A stretch of DNA of 13,866 nt from the NCBI GenBank assembly GCA_934358955.1, contig CAKRLC010000072.1, forward strand, positions 1 to 13,866, written 5' to 3'. A program made the position numbers and the translations under genes. Under the pieces are notes generated by a model that had not been told where the DNA came from, did no database searches, and saw only the letters and a list, made by a program, of their open reading frames with translations. The stretch comes from an uncultured Roseburia sp. Its GTDB lineage: Bacteria > Bacillota > Clostridia > Lachnospirales > Lachnospiraceae. Each line of letters opens with the position of its first letter. The stretch's first letter is position 1. This document shows, in pieces, positions 1-6,854 of the stretch.

Positions 1-70
1 GGAACATAGCTCAGTGGTAGAGCAGCTGGCTTATATCCAGCGTGTCGGTGGTCCGATTCCATCTGTTCCG
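1..70 (+). tRNA. tRNA-Ile with anticodon UAU (first base outside window)
   Basis: The bases fold as a full cloverleaf. Acceptor strand 1-6 pairs with 64-69, and the seventh pair needs a C just before the window to match G70. The D stem is 9-12/20-23, the anticodon stem 25-29/37-41 and the T stem 47-51/59-63. The loop 30-36 is CTTATAT, which puts the anticodon at 32-34 as TAT (UAU), reading the isoleucine codon AUA. The discriminator base is A71 and no CCA is encoded. Most bacteria read AUA with a CAU tRNA carrying lysidine, so a UAU isoacceptor is uncommon. The T loop 52-58 is TCCGATT, with C where the near-universal uridine 55 (pseudouridine) sits. Genes downstream use AUA heavily, so it is probably a phage-borne tRNA helping late gene translation. 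That role is inference; the fold and anticodon are read directly. Confidence 0.9.
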
Positions 71-73
71 ATC

Positions 74-98
74 GCGTGATCCACACACGCAACTTTTT
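74..98 (+). terminator. weak hairpin with T-run after the tRNA
   Basis: GCGTG (74-78) pairs with CACGC (86-90) around a 7-base loop, and five T follow at 94-98 after a 3-base gap. The 5-bp stem is short, so it may be a weak terminator or a 3' processing hairpin for the tRNA transcript. Confidence 0.35.
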
Positions 99-120
99 CA
101 TAGTAAATCTCCTTAAAGGT

Positions 121-146
121 GCGGAGCTGGCAGCAGTTCCGCTTTT
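121..146 (+). terminator. intrinsic terminator 1
   Basis: A 9-bp stem forms between GCGGAGCTG (121-129) and CAGTTCCGC (134-142), with one G-T pair, around the tetraloop GCAG. TTTT follows at 143-146. It lies between the tRNA and the packaging genes and would separate upstream transcription from the late operon. Confidence 0.65.
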
Positions 147-155
147 AAAATGTTC

Positions 156-180
156 AGGTGTCCAATTCGGACACCTTTTT
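156..180 (+). terminator. intrinsic terminator 2
   Basis: AGGTGTCC (156-163) and GGACACCT (169-176) form a perfect 8-bp stem with a 5-base loop, and the T run 176-180 follows directly. It forms a tandem pair with the hairpin at 121-146. On the opposite strand the same stem is followed by a poorer T tract, so termination is mainly for + strand transcripts. Confidence 0.75.
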
Positions 181-334
181 ATATGCCAATTTTCGTACAG
201 CGTGCACAGCACCAGCACTTACATGCTTTAGGCAGAGGATTCACTGCGTGTGAGTGTTTGCGCACCTCCTTTCGGCATGGCGGCAACCGGCTGTCATTAT
301 GGTGCTGGCAGGACTGTATTTGAGAGGTGAACTT
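181..334. other. unexplained leader between terminators and HNH gene
   Basis: No convincing gene is seen in these 154 bases. They contain CACCTCCTTTC at 263-273, the anti-Shine-Dalgarno sequence of 16S rRNA, which on the minus strand reads as a perfect GAAAGGAGGTG. Bases 263-268 (CACCTC) can pair with GAGGTG at 324-329, the ribosome binding site of the HNH gene. CCAGCAC (212-218) can pair with GTGCTGG (302-308). A minus-strand frame ending at 179 would code a short cysteine-rich peptide but lacks a well-spaced start codon. The stretch looks richer in G and C than the neighbouring genes. Structure, small antisense gene or remnant sequence are all possible. Confidence 0.3.
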
Positions 335-757
335 ATGCCTATATATAAACGATGCAGTCGGTGCGGGAAAAGAATCCAGTCCGGCAGCAGATGTCCATGC
401 CAGAAAGAAAGACACAGAGAGTATGACAGATACAGCAGGGATAATAAGAGTAAGAAATTTTACGATAGTGTAGAATGGCAACGAAGCAGAGAGAATGTAT
501 TGGAGTTGGATCAATACATAGATGTTTATATGTATATGACAGAAGGTGTGATGATACGAGCTGATACGGTTCATCATATAATTCCATTAAGGGATGACTG
601 GAATAAAAGAAATGATCCAGATAATCTTATGAGCTTGAATCATGATACACATAGCAAAATAGAGCAACTATATAAAGCAGATAAAGAGAAAATGCAGATA
701 GAATTACAGGAAATGCTGACTGAATACCGTAAATTAGTAAGGCAGGGGGGAGTGTAA
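335..757 (+). CDS. HNH endonuclease, packaging-associated
   Basis: Predicted HNH nuclease of 140 residues. The HNH core lies at about residues 77-110: the histidine pair H80-H81 followed by IIP, then DPDNL with N97, then H103/H106 before SKIE. An N-terminal metal-knuckle-like set (C7, C10, C20, C22) precedes it, and the tail after 110 is a charged helix. Many phage HNH proteins of this type carry extra CxxC pairs flanking the core; here those positions lack cysteine. The start at 335 is chosen because GAGAGGTG (322-329) sits just upstream; the frame stays open back to 254 but has no ribosome binding site there. It is encoded directly upstream of the terminase genes, as in HK97-like phages, where the HNH protein works with terminase during genome cleavage at cos. 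The nuclease family is clear; the role in packaging is inferred from family and context. Confidence 0.85.
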   Translation: MPIYKRCSRCGKRIQSGSRCPCQKERHREYDRYSRDNKSKKFYDSVEWQRSRENVLELDQYIDVYMYMTEGVMIRADTVHHIIPLRDDWNKRNDPDNLMSLNHDTHSKIEQLYKADKEKMQIELQEMLTEYRKLVRQGGV

Positions 758-797
758 AAGTTTGGAGTAATCGCTCCAGACCGCACTGCCCCCTTTC
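744..797 (+). other. G/C-rich inverted repeat at HNH-terS junction, possible cos-region element
   Basis: The G-run AGGGGGGAGTG (744-754) can pair with CACTGCCCCCT (784-794) with one G-G mismatch. Inside it, TGGAG (763-767) and CTCCA (774-778) form a second small stem. TTCTTC follows. The element overlaps the end of the HNH gene and lies 60-100 bases before the small terminase gene, where HK97-like cos phages keep their cohesive-end and terminase-binding sites. It could instead be a leaky terminator. The base pairing is read directly; the cos idea is inference. Confidence 0.35.
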
Positions 798-835
798 TTC
801 ACACAAATTTCTAAATACTTAAAAAAAGTTGGCAG

Positions 836-843
836 AAAGGAGG
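836..843 (+). promoter_or_regulatory. RBS that decides the terS start
   Basis: AAAGGAGG at 836-843 lies only 1 base from the ATG at 845 but 7 bases from the in-frame GTG at 851, so the GTG is the better start. Confidence 0.7.
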
Positions 844-850
844 AATGAGA

Positions 851-1333
851 GTGGGAAGACCGAGAAAACCATTGGAAATGCAGAGAGGAAACCTCACTGT
901 GATAAGCATGGAACGCAGAAAAAATGAAGAAAAAAAAGTAAAAACCGGATCGAGCCAGCTCAGCAGACCTCCGGATTGGCTAATCGATGAAGTGGCGGTG
1001 AAAGAATGGAAAAGAATCGTAAAAGAACTGAAAAAAATAAATCTTATTGGAAATCTGGATAGAAATAACCTGGGCGGCTACTGTAATGCTTTCGCAAATT
1101 ATGTAAAAGCTACAAATATTTTAAGAGATCAGACATTTTACATAGATCGCGAGACACGTAATGGAGTGATTGTGGTAAAGAATCCTATGGTAGATATCCA
1201 GAAAGGATATGCTGAGGAAATGAGAAGATTTGCTTCATTATGTGGCTTAACTATAGATGCAAGGCTGAAGGCAGCAGCTATAAAGACAGATAAAACACAA
1301 GAAGATATTACAAAGAAGTTTGGTAATATATGA
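851..1333 (+). CDS. terS: terminase small subunit (P27 family)
   Basis: About 160 residues, the usual size for P27-family small terminases. It opens with GRPRKPLEMQRGNLT, the basic start typical of this family, followed by a lysine/glutamate-rich stretch, a PPDWL segment and helices carrying NLIGNLDRNNLGGYC, then a C-terminal part with GLTIDARLKAA. Small subunits form a ring that recognises the packaging site and regulates the large subunit. The GTG at 851 is preferred over ATG 845 because the ribosome binding site is correctly spaced only for the GTG. The end overlaps the next gene as ATGA, implying translational coupling. A run of eight A at 930-937 lies in the coding frame and looks incidental. 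Confidence 0.88.
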   Translation: MGRPRKPLEMQRGNLTVISMERRKNEEKKVKTGSSQLSRPPDWLIDEVAVKEWKRIVKELKKINLIGNLDRNNLGGYCNAFANYVKATNILRDQTFYIDRETRNGVIVVKNPMVDIQKGYAEEMRRFASLCGLTIDARLKAAAIKTDKTQEDITKKFGNI

Positions 1334-3096
1334 CGATTAAAGAGGAATTACAGGAATATGCCAGGCAGTGCCTTAGCGGCGTAATAATATCCGGAAAGAA
1401 ACATAAGTGGGCCTGCAGGAGATTTTTAGAGGACTGCAAAAAAGAAGAGGCAGCTTTAAGCTTGAAGGAGCCGTGGCCTTACATTTGGAATGAAGAAGAA
1501 GCAAATGGAATTGTTGAATGGTTCAGCCTGCTCAGACATTCAAAAGGAGATCTTGCGGGACAGCCGATTGCCTTAACGGTATGGCAGAAATTCAATTTGT
1601 GCCAATTGTATGGTTGGAGAGAAAGAGCAACTGGATATAAAAGATTCCGACAATCGTTTATAGAGGTTGGAAGAAAAAATGCAAAGTCACAAATGGAAGC
1701 AGGAGTAGCTTTATATGAAATATCTGTCTGGTCTACTCGAAATCAGGAAAATTACGAATATTATACAGCAGGTACTAAGCGCGATCAGTCAAAAATCATA
1801 TTGAATGAAGCAAAATTAATGCTGAATAATTCACCGTTAAAGACTAAATTCAAGCTCACACGTGATGCAGTCTTTCATAGAAAAACAGGCAGTTTTATCA
1901 AAGCTCTGTCGAAGGAAGACGGACAGAATGGTGATGGTACTAATCCGGCCGGGTTGATCTTGGACGAATATCATCAGCATAAAACAACTGAATTCTATGA
2001 TCTAGGACTTGGCTCCAATACAAAAGAGCCGTTACTGATGATCATTACGACAGCCGGAATGGATCTGACCTATCCCTGCTACACACAGGAGTATACATAT
2101 TGTTCAAAGATACTTAATCCGGATATAGATATTGATAATGATAAATATCTGGTTGATATTTGTGAAGTTGATCCGGAGGATTATAAAGAGAATCTTGAAA
2201 ATCTGGAAGATGAGAGATTGTGGGAAAAAGCAAATCCGATAAGGATGAGTTACGAAAATGGTAGAGAAAAGATCAGGGATGCATGGAAGGTTGCAAAAAG
2301 TATTCCTGAGAAGATGACTGCATTTCTGACAAAGATGCTCAATATCTGGGTACAGGCAAAAGAAAACGGCTACATGGACATGGCAAAGTGGAATGCCTGT
2401 GAAGTTTGTGAGATTCCGATTGACACAAAAGGGATGGATGTATATGTCGGATTTGATATGTCGGCAAAGATTGACTTAACTTCAGTAGCATTTGTTATCC
2501 CATTTAAGAGTGAAGAACTGGATGAAAATGATGAACCGATTGTAAAATATATTGCATATTCTCATTCATTTATACCGAACAGAGAAAAGCTTTCTGAGAG
2601 GAAAGCAAAAGATAAAGTAGATTACGATGCATGGGAACGGCAGGGTTTCCTGACGGTCACTGAGACACCGATTGTTAATCAGGATGCTGTAATGAAATAT
2701 GTTTTGAATGTATGCAAAGAAAATGGCTGGAAGATACATACATTGTGCTTTGACCCGGCAAATGCAAGTAAATTAATGATGGATTTGTCAGATCAGGGAT
2801 ACGTTGTAGAAGAGGTGTACCAAAGTCATAAATCATTGAATGAATCCACGCAGGGATTCAGAGAACAGGTATATTCAAAAAATATTTTATATATGCATAA
2901 TCCGCTTTTGAATTTTGCGATGAGTAATGCGGTTATCAGAAAAAATAACGGATTAATCAAGATTGATAAAGATGCCACAACAAAGCGAATCGATCCCGTA
3001 GATGCTGTTTTGTGTGCATATAAACTCGCTATGTATCATGAGTTTTATCCTTCTGTATTGAAGGGAATAGATGATTTTTTGGAGAGTGACTGGTAA
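1330..3096 (+). CDS. terL: terminase large subunit (ATPase and nuclease)
   Basis: 588 residues, a normal length for the Terminase_1 / phage terminase-like group. The N-terminal ATPase half shows a variant Walker A, GRKNAKS, at 114-120, Walker B LILDEYH at 209-215 with catalytic-type E213, and the coupling motif ITTAG near 239-243. The C-terminal RNase H-like nuclease half has acidic positions in GFDMS (D376), CFDPANA (D475) and RIDPVDA (D555/D558). The protein translocates DNA through the portal and cuts concatemers into genomes. Its ATG at 1330 overlaps the stop of the small subunit by four bases, and its own TAA overlaps the portal ATG. All key motifs are intact, so the gene looks functional. 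Confidence 0.96.
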   Translation: MTIKEELQEYARQCLSGVIISGKKHKWACRRFLEDCKKEEAALSLKEPWPYIWNEEEANGIVEWFSLLRHSKGDLAGQPIALTVWQKFNLCQLYGWRERATGYKRFRQSFIEVGRKNAKSQMEAGVALYEISVWSTRNQENYEYYTAGTKRDQSKIILNEAKLMLNNSPLKTKFKLTRDAVFHRKTGSFIKALSKEDGQNGDGTNPAGLILDEYHQHKTTEFYDLGLGSNTKEPLLMIITTAGMDLTYPCYTQEYTYCSKILNPDIDIDNDKYLVDICEVDPEDYKENLENLEDERLWEKANPIRMSYENGREKIRDAWKVAKSIPEKMTAFLTKMLNIWVQAKENGYMDMAKWNACEVCEIPIDTKGMDVYVGFDMSAKIDLTSVAFVIPFKSEELDENDEPIVKYIAYSHSFIPNREKLSERKAKDKVDYDAWERQGFLTVTETPIVNQDAVMKYVLNVCKENGWKIHTLCFDPANASKLMMDLSDQGYVVEEVYQSHKSLNESTQGFREQVYSKNILYMHNPLLNFAMSNAVIRKNNGLIKIDKDATTKRIDPVDAVLCAYKLAMYHEFYPSVLKGIDDFLESDW

Positions 3097-4367
3097 TGAA
3101 TATTGTGAAAAGATTAAAAAATGCAATACAGGCACTGAAAGGTCAAACAGTAGAAATAGATGATAAGGAACTTTTAGAGTGGCTTGGAATATCTACGACA
3201 AATTATAAAGCGGTATCGGAAGTAACTTATTATACATGCCTGAAATTGCTTGCGGAAACATTGGGGAAAATGCCCCTTAAATATTATCAGCAGACAGGAA
3301 GAGGACGGATCCGTGCTGATCCAACAACTGCCGGGATACTTATGAGTGTACGACCAAATCCATATATGACACCAACGACTATGTGGACCACAGTTGAGCA
3401 GAACTGTCAGCATTATGGAAATGGCTATATCTGGATAAGAGGAAAGTTTTTGCCAGCCAGATATGGCGGACAGTATCAGATCATGGATATGTGGCCAATG
3501 CAGAGCAACTATGTAACTCCAATCATGGATGATGTTGGCATCTGGGGTGGAGAAGGAAAACTGTATTACCGCTACAGCGATCCAAGAACAGGGGAACAGT
3601 ATCTGTTTAAGGACAGTGAAGTGATGCACTTCAAGACCTGGTACAGTTTGGATGGGTTCATGGGAGAGCCCGTGAGAAGCATACTGTCTCATACGGTTGA
3701 TGGGGCAAATGCCAGCCAGAAATATATGAATCAATTGTACGAAAATGGACTTACAGCAAGAATGGCCATGCAATACACTGGAGATCTGAGTGATGAGAAA
3801 GTGAAAAAATTACAGAAAAAGTTCGCCGATGGTCTGTCAGGACCTCAGAATGCAGGAAAAATCGTGCCGGTTCCCATAGGATTGACATTGACTCCATTGA
3901 ATGTAAGCCTGGCAGATGCTCAGTTTTTCGAATTGAGAAAATACAGCGCTTTACAGATTGCCGGTGCGTTTGGAATTAAGCCAAACCAGATTAATAATTA
4001 TGAAAAGTCCAGTTATTCAAATAGTGAGACACAGCAGCTGGCTTTTTTAGTAGAAACCATGTCATACAGAATCAAAATGTATGAGGAAGAAATCAATGGA
4101 AAAGTCTTAATGCCGGATGAGATTGCTGATCAAAAGTTTTACAAATTCAATGAACGGTCAATCTTAAGAACTGACAGTAAGACTCAGATGGAAAATCTTT
4201 CAAAAGCTGTAAATAATGGAATATACATGCCAAATGAAGCTAGAGAATATCTCGATATGCCGGCAGCTGATGGTGGAGATGTATTGATGGTCAATGGAAA
4301 TTATATTCCTATAACACAAGTTGGAGCCCAGTATACTAAAGGAGGTGAAGGAAATGCTGACGATTAA
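3096..4367 (+). CDS. portal protein (HK97 family)
   Basis: 423 residues, close to the usual size for HK97-family portals. Family signatures are the GDLSDEKVKKL segment followed by GPQNAGKIVPVPIG, then DAQFFELRKYSALQIAGAFGI and the KPNQIN stretch, as in the clip/wing region of these proteins. The portal is a dodecameric ring at one vertex of the capsid; it nucleates head assembly, anchors the terminase during packaging and later carries the connector and tail. The start overlaps the large terminase stop as TAATG. The C-terminal tail ends in a glycine-rich GGEGNADD, and its last 14 bases also encode the start of the protease gene. Confidence 0.95.
   Translation: MNIVKRLKNAIQALKGQTVEIDDKELLEWLGISTTNYKAVSEVTYYTCLKLLAETLGKMPLKYYQQTGRGRIRADPTTAGILMSVRPNPYMTPTTMWTTVEQNCQHYGNGYIWIRGKFLPARYGGQYQIMDMWPMQSNYVTPIMDDVGIWGGEGKLYYRYSDPRTGEQYLFKDSEVMHFKTWYSLDGFMGEPVRSILSHTVDGANASQKYMNQLYENGLTARMAMQYTGDLSDEKVKKLQKKFADGLSGPQNAGKIVPVPIGLTLTPLNVSLADAQFFELRKYSALQIAGAFGIKPNQINNYEKSSYSNSETQQLAFLVETMSYRIKMYEEEINGKVLMPDEIADQKFYKFNERSILRTDSKTQMENLSKAVNNGIYMPNEAREYLDMPAADGGDVLMVNGNYIPITQVGAQYTKGGEGNADD
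4338..4348 (+). promoter_or_regulatory. strong RBS of the prohead protease gene
   Basis: AAAGGAGGTGA, a full match to the 16S tail, lies inside the portal reading frame and 5 bases before the ATG at 4354. It fixes that ATG as the start over the in-frame TTG at 4321. Confidence 0.8.
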
Positions 4368-5025
4368 TATCAAAGGAGACATTATCAGCAATGATGATAA
4401 ATGGATTTACGACTGGTTTGAAATGGATGCGACATGTCCTCGCGATGTGACGGATATTTTAAACAGCGCTGCAGTAGATGAGGAAATCGAAGTACTTGTG
4501 AATTCTGGTGGTGGATCTGTTATGGCCGGTCAGGAAATATATAGTGCCCTTAAACAGAAGAAAAATGTCGTGATCAAAATTCAGAGTATGGCCGGAAGTG
4601 CGGCTGGTGTCATAGCAATGGCTGGAAAGTGTCAGATGAGTCCTGTGGCAATGATCATGATACATAATGTATCTATGTCAGGAGCTTCTGGTGATTATCA
4701 TGATATGCAGAAAAATGCAGAGATTCTGAAGCAGATGAATTCAGCTTTGGCAGCTGCTTATACAGAAAAATCCGGACGTTCTTTAGATGAGATACTTAAG
4801 CTCATGGACAGAGAAACATGGCTTACTGCAAACCAGTGCCTTGATTATGGATTTGTGGATGAGATTATGTCAGAACAGCATAATCAGCAGTATACAAACA
4901 GTTATAATGGTATGTGGCTGACTGATGAATTGAGGCAGCAGGCAATCGAAGAAAAAAGAAATGTAGAAAACAAGAAAAAAGAAGCGAGAGAGTTAATTGA
5001 GGATTTAGACATGTATGGAGTCTGA
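4354..5025 (+). CDS. prohead protease, ClpP-like serine peptidase
   Basis: 223 residues with a ClpP/S14 fold. The nucleophile is S82 in MAGSAAG, H104 lies in MIMIHN and D152 in LMDRETW. The spacings match the Ser-His-Asp triad of ClpP, and NSGGGS (50-55) forms the oxyanion-side glycine loop. In HK97-like phages such enzymes sit in the prohead and remove the scaffolding part of the major capsid protein before expansion. Position between portal and capsid genes supports that role. The start at 4354 is set by the RBS at 4338-4348 and overlaps the portal gene by 14 bases. The C-terminal 30 residues are a charged helix that may hold it in the prohead. Confidence 0.93.
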   Translation: MLTINIKGDIISNDDKWIYDWFEMDATCPRDVTDILNSAAVDEEIEVLVNSGGGSVMAGQEIYSALKQKKNVVIKIQSMAGSAAGVIAMAGKCQMSPVAMIMIHNVSMSGASGDYHDMQKNAEILKQMNSALAAAYTEKSGRSLDEILKLMDRETWLTANQCLDYGFVDEIMSEQHNQQYTNSYNGMWLTDELRQQAIEEKRNVENKKKEARELIEDLDMYGV

Positions 5026-5058
5026 ATCCTTTATTTTATTCAAAAGGAGAGTAAAAGA

Positions 5059-6207
5059 ATGAACAAAAAATTATTAGAGTTACTGGATAAGATCAATAAT
5101 AAGAAAGTCGAAGTAAGAAGTCTGGTTGATCAGGGGAAGATCGAGGAAGCGAAAGCAGCTAAGGATGAACTCAAAAAACTGCAGGATGAATTTGACATTC
5201 TGAAAGACATTGATGATACAGCAGTGACGAATCTTGAAAATAACACAAACAAAGGCGTGAATCTTAATCAGAAAAAAGATTCAGTGAAAGAGTTTGCTGA
5301 TGCTGCCAGAAAAGGATTCAGAAATTCTATGAACGAAGGTACTGCAGCAGATGGCGGCTATACAGTTCCAGAAGATATCCAGACGAGAATTAATGAGCGT
5401 AGAACTGCTAAAACATCTCTGATCGATCTGGTTGATGTAGAAAATGTTACAACAAATAAAGGGTCAAGGACTTTCAAGAAGAGAACTCAGCAGACCGGAT
5501 TTACAAAGATTGGTGAAGGCGGGAAGCTTTCGGCTGGTTCTACACCTCAGTTTGAACGTATGAGTTATGAAATTGCTAAGTATGCAGGATATTTTCCGGT
5601 TACAAATGAGCTTCTGGAAGACTCAGACGCCAATATTACAGACACACTTGTAACCTGGATTGGAGATGAATCACGTGTTACAAGAAATAAGATTATTCTT
5701 GGTGTGATTGATCAGAAGGCTAAAACGACAATCAAATCGCTTGATGATATTAAAGAAGCATTAAATGTAACTCTTGGACAGGCATTTAAGCAGACGTCAT
5801 GCATTGTGACTAATGATGATGGATTACAGTGGTTTGATACACTGAAAAATGATAGGGGAGAGTATTTATTGCAGCCTTCACCAGCAGATCCTATGAAAAT
5901 GGTGCTTTGCGCCGGCGCAACAACTGTACCGGTAAAAGTGATTCCGAATGACGATATGCCATCGGATACAACTACAAAAGGTACTACAAAGATTCCTGTA
6001 ATCATTGGAGATCTCAAAGAAGGCATCAAATTTTTTGACAGAAAACAGTTGACACTTATTACATCCAATATTGCCGTTGCCGGAGAGCTGAATGCATTTG
6101 AAGAAGATCTGACACTTTTCCGCGCAATCGAAAGAGAAGACTGCAAGACTAAAGATGATGCTGCTTTTGTAAATGGAGTCCTGACCATTACGGAAGCTAC
6201 TGAATAA
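5059..6207 (+). CDS. major capsid protein (HK97 fold)
   Basis: 382 residues. Residues 1 to about 60 are a charged coiled coil rich in K, E and L, the delta or scaffolding domain that HK97-type capsid proteins carry at the N terminus. A linker of roughly 60-95 follows, then the mature shell domain beginning near GGYTVPEDIQTRI (about 99-111). The protease encoded just upstream would remove the N-terminal part, probably in the 60-95 linker; the exact cut site cannot be read from sequence. AAAAGGAGAG at 5042-5051 is a good ribosome binding site. The gene is followed by a strong stem-loop (6217-6244) before the connector genes, consistent with the need for hundreds of copies per head. Confidence 0.95.
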   Translation: MNKKLLELLDKINNKKVEVRSLVDQGKIEEAKAAKDELKKLQDEFDILKDIDDTAVTNLENNTNKGVNLNQKKDSVKEFADAARKGFRNSMNEGTAADGGYTVPEDIQTRINERRTAKTSLIDLVDVENVTTNKGSRTFKKRTQQTGFTKIGEGGKLSAGSTPQFERMSYEIAKYAGYFPVTNELLEDSDANITDTLVTWIGDESRVTRNKIILGVIDQKAKTTIKSLDDIKEALNVTLGQAFKQTSCIVTNDDGLQWFDTLKNDRGEYLLQPSPADPMKMVLCAGATTVPVKVIPNDDMPSDTTTKGTTKIPVIIGDLKEGIKFFDRKQLTLITSNIAVAGELNAFEEDLTLFRAIEREDCKTKDDAAFVNGVLTITEATE

Positions 6208-6216
6208 TAAAAATAT

Positions 6217-6246
6217 AGCATGCCGGGGAAATTTCCGGCATGCTTT
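6217..6246 (+). terminator. stem-loop after the capsid gene
   Basis: AGCATGCCGG (6217-6226) and CCGGCATGCT (6235-6244) form a perfect 10-bp stem with an 8-base loop. Only TTT follows before GG, so it is more likely a leaky terminator or a 3'-end stabiliser of the capsid mRNA than a full stop. The next gene's ribosome binding site follows within 10 bases. Confidence 0.6.
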
Positions 6247-6261
6247 GGAAAAGGTGATCAA

Positions 6262-6534
6262 ATGCTGGAAATAATAAAAAGTCGATGTGGAATACCAGAA
6301 GATATAGATACTTATGATATAGATATCCAAGTATACATAAATGACTGCCTGGCAGATATGAAAGCATCAGGAGTACCGGAAAGATTACTGAATCTGAATG
6401 GAACAGATCCGCAGGTAACAACAGCTGTGACACTATATGTAAAAGCATATCTGGGAGATGACCGATCGGATACGGAAACATATCTAAAACTCTACAGACA
6501 GAAGGTATTCCGGTTGACTATGGAGGACGAATAA
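6262..6534 (+). CDS. head-tail connector protein, HK97 gp6-like
   Basis: 90 residues, the typical size for the gp6-like adaptor family. The features are an N-terminal helix with LEIIKSRCGIP, the acidic DIDTYDIDIQVYINDCLADM helix, and a C-terminal helix with TTAVTLYVKAYLG. These proteins form a ring under the portal after packaging. The ATG at 6262 is chosen because AAGGTG at 6251-6256 precedes it; the frame extends to an ATG at 6220, but that would lie inside the stem-loop and code an unlikely extra 14 residues. Six of its seven isoleucine codons are AUA, the codon read by the tRNA at the window start. It ends as TAATG, overlapping the next gene by one base. Confidence 0.88.
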   Translation: MLEIIKSRCGIPEDIDTYDIDIQVYINDCLADMKASGVPERLLNLNGTDPQVTTAVTLYVKAYLGDDRSDTETYLKLYRQKVFRLTMEDE

Positions 6535-6854
6535 TGTGGAACAGAAGCATTTCGTTACCGATAAAACGTACTGTGGATGAAGATTCAGAAGGCTTTGAGA
6601 AAGAAGAATGGGAATACATGACTGGCATCAGGGCCAGTTTCAAGGACGCAACCAGACAGGATAAGATTTTAGCTCAGCAGGTTGGATACAATGCCAGTAT
6701 GATTGTGGAAATCGTAGCTTGTGTATATAATAATGCCCCATTTCTAATCGATGAATCGACCGGTGAGATATTTGACATCAAACAGACGTTTCGACCGGAA
6801 AAATCCCGTATGATATTACTTACGGTGGAGAAGAGAGAAAATGGCAGATTTTAA
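6534..6854 (+). CDS. head closure protein (phage head-tail joining family)
   Basis: 106 residues, all-beta in character, fitting the SPP1 gp16 / head-tail joining (stopper) family: an early SLPIKRTVDEDSEGFEKEEW strand pair, then GIRASFKDAT, and the late segment PFLIDESTGEIFDIKQT followed by a strand ending in ILLTVEKRE. Such proteins bind beneath the adaptor ring and plug the filled head. GGAGG at 6522-6526 lies 7 bases before the ATG. The gene order adaptor, closure, gp10-like, terminator is the standard one, which supports the call although the sequence family is divergent. The last 14 bases overlap the next gene. Confidence 0.82.
   Translation: MWNRSISLPIKRTVDEDSEGFEKEEWEYMTGIRASFKDATRQDKILAQQVGYNASMIVEIVACVYNNAPFLIDESTGEIFDIKQTFRPEKSRMILLTVEKRENGRF

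Noticed and set aside
1..70. tRNA as the prophage attachment site
   Set aside because: No integrase gene or repeated tRNA end is visible in the window, and the tRNA sits beside the packaging module, so this cannot be supported.
183..323. 46-codon + strand frame starting MPIFVQRAQ before the HNH gene
   Set aside because: No ribosome binding site before the ATG, no recognisable features, and the start follows a terminator T run directly.
254..334. 27-residue N-terminal extension of the HNH protein
   Set aside because: No ribosome binding site at 254, whereas GAGAGGTG lies correctly before the ATG at 335.
798..826. TTCACA before the small terminase gene as a promoter -35
   Set aside because: No -10-like hexamer lies 16-18 bases downstream; that position is a run of A.
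930..937. Run of eight A in the small terminase gene as a frameshift site
   Set aside because: A -1 shift reaches a stop at 988 after a short unrelated stretch, and no stimulatory stem is apparent.
3174..3773. 199-codon open frame on the minus strand inside the portal gene
   Set aside because: It lies antisense to a clear portal gene, has no convincing domain or ribosome binding site, and its composition is that of a shadow frame.
5712..6221. Long minus-strand frames antisense to the capsid gene
   Set aside because: Serine/valine/phenylalanine-rich shadow of the capsid coding sequence, without a start signal.
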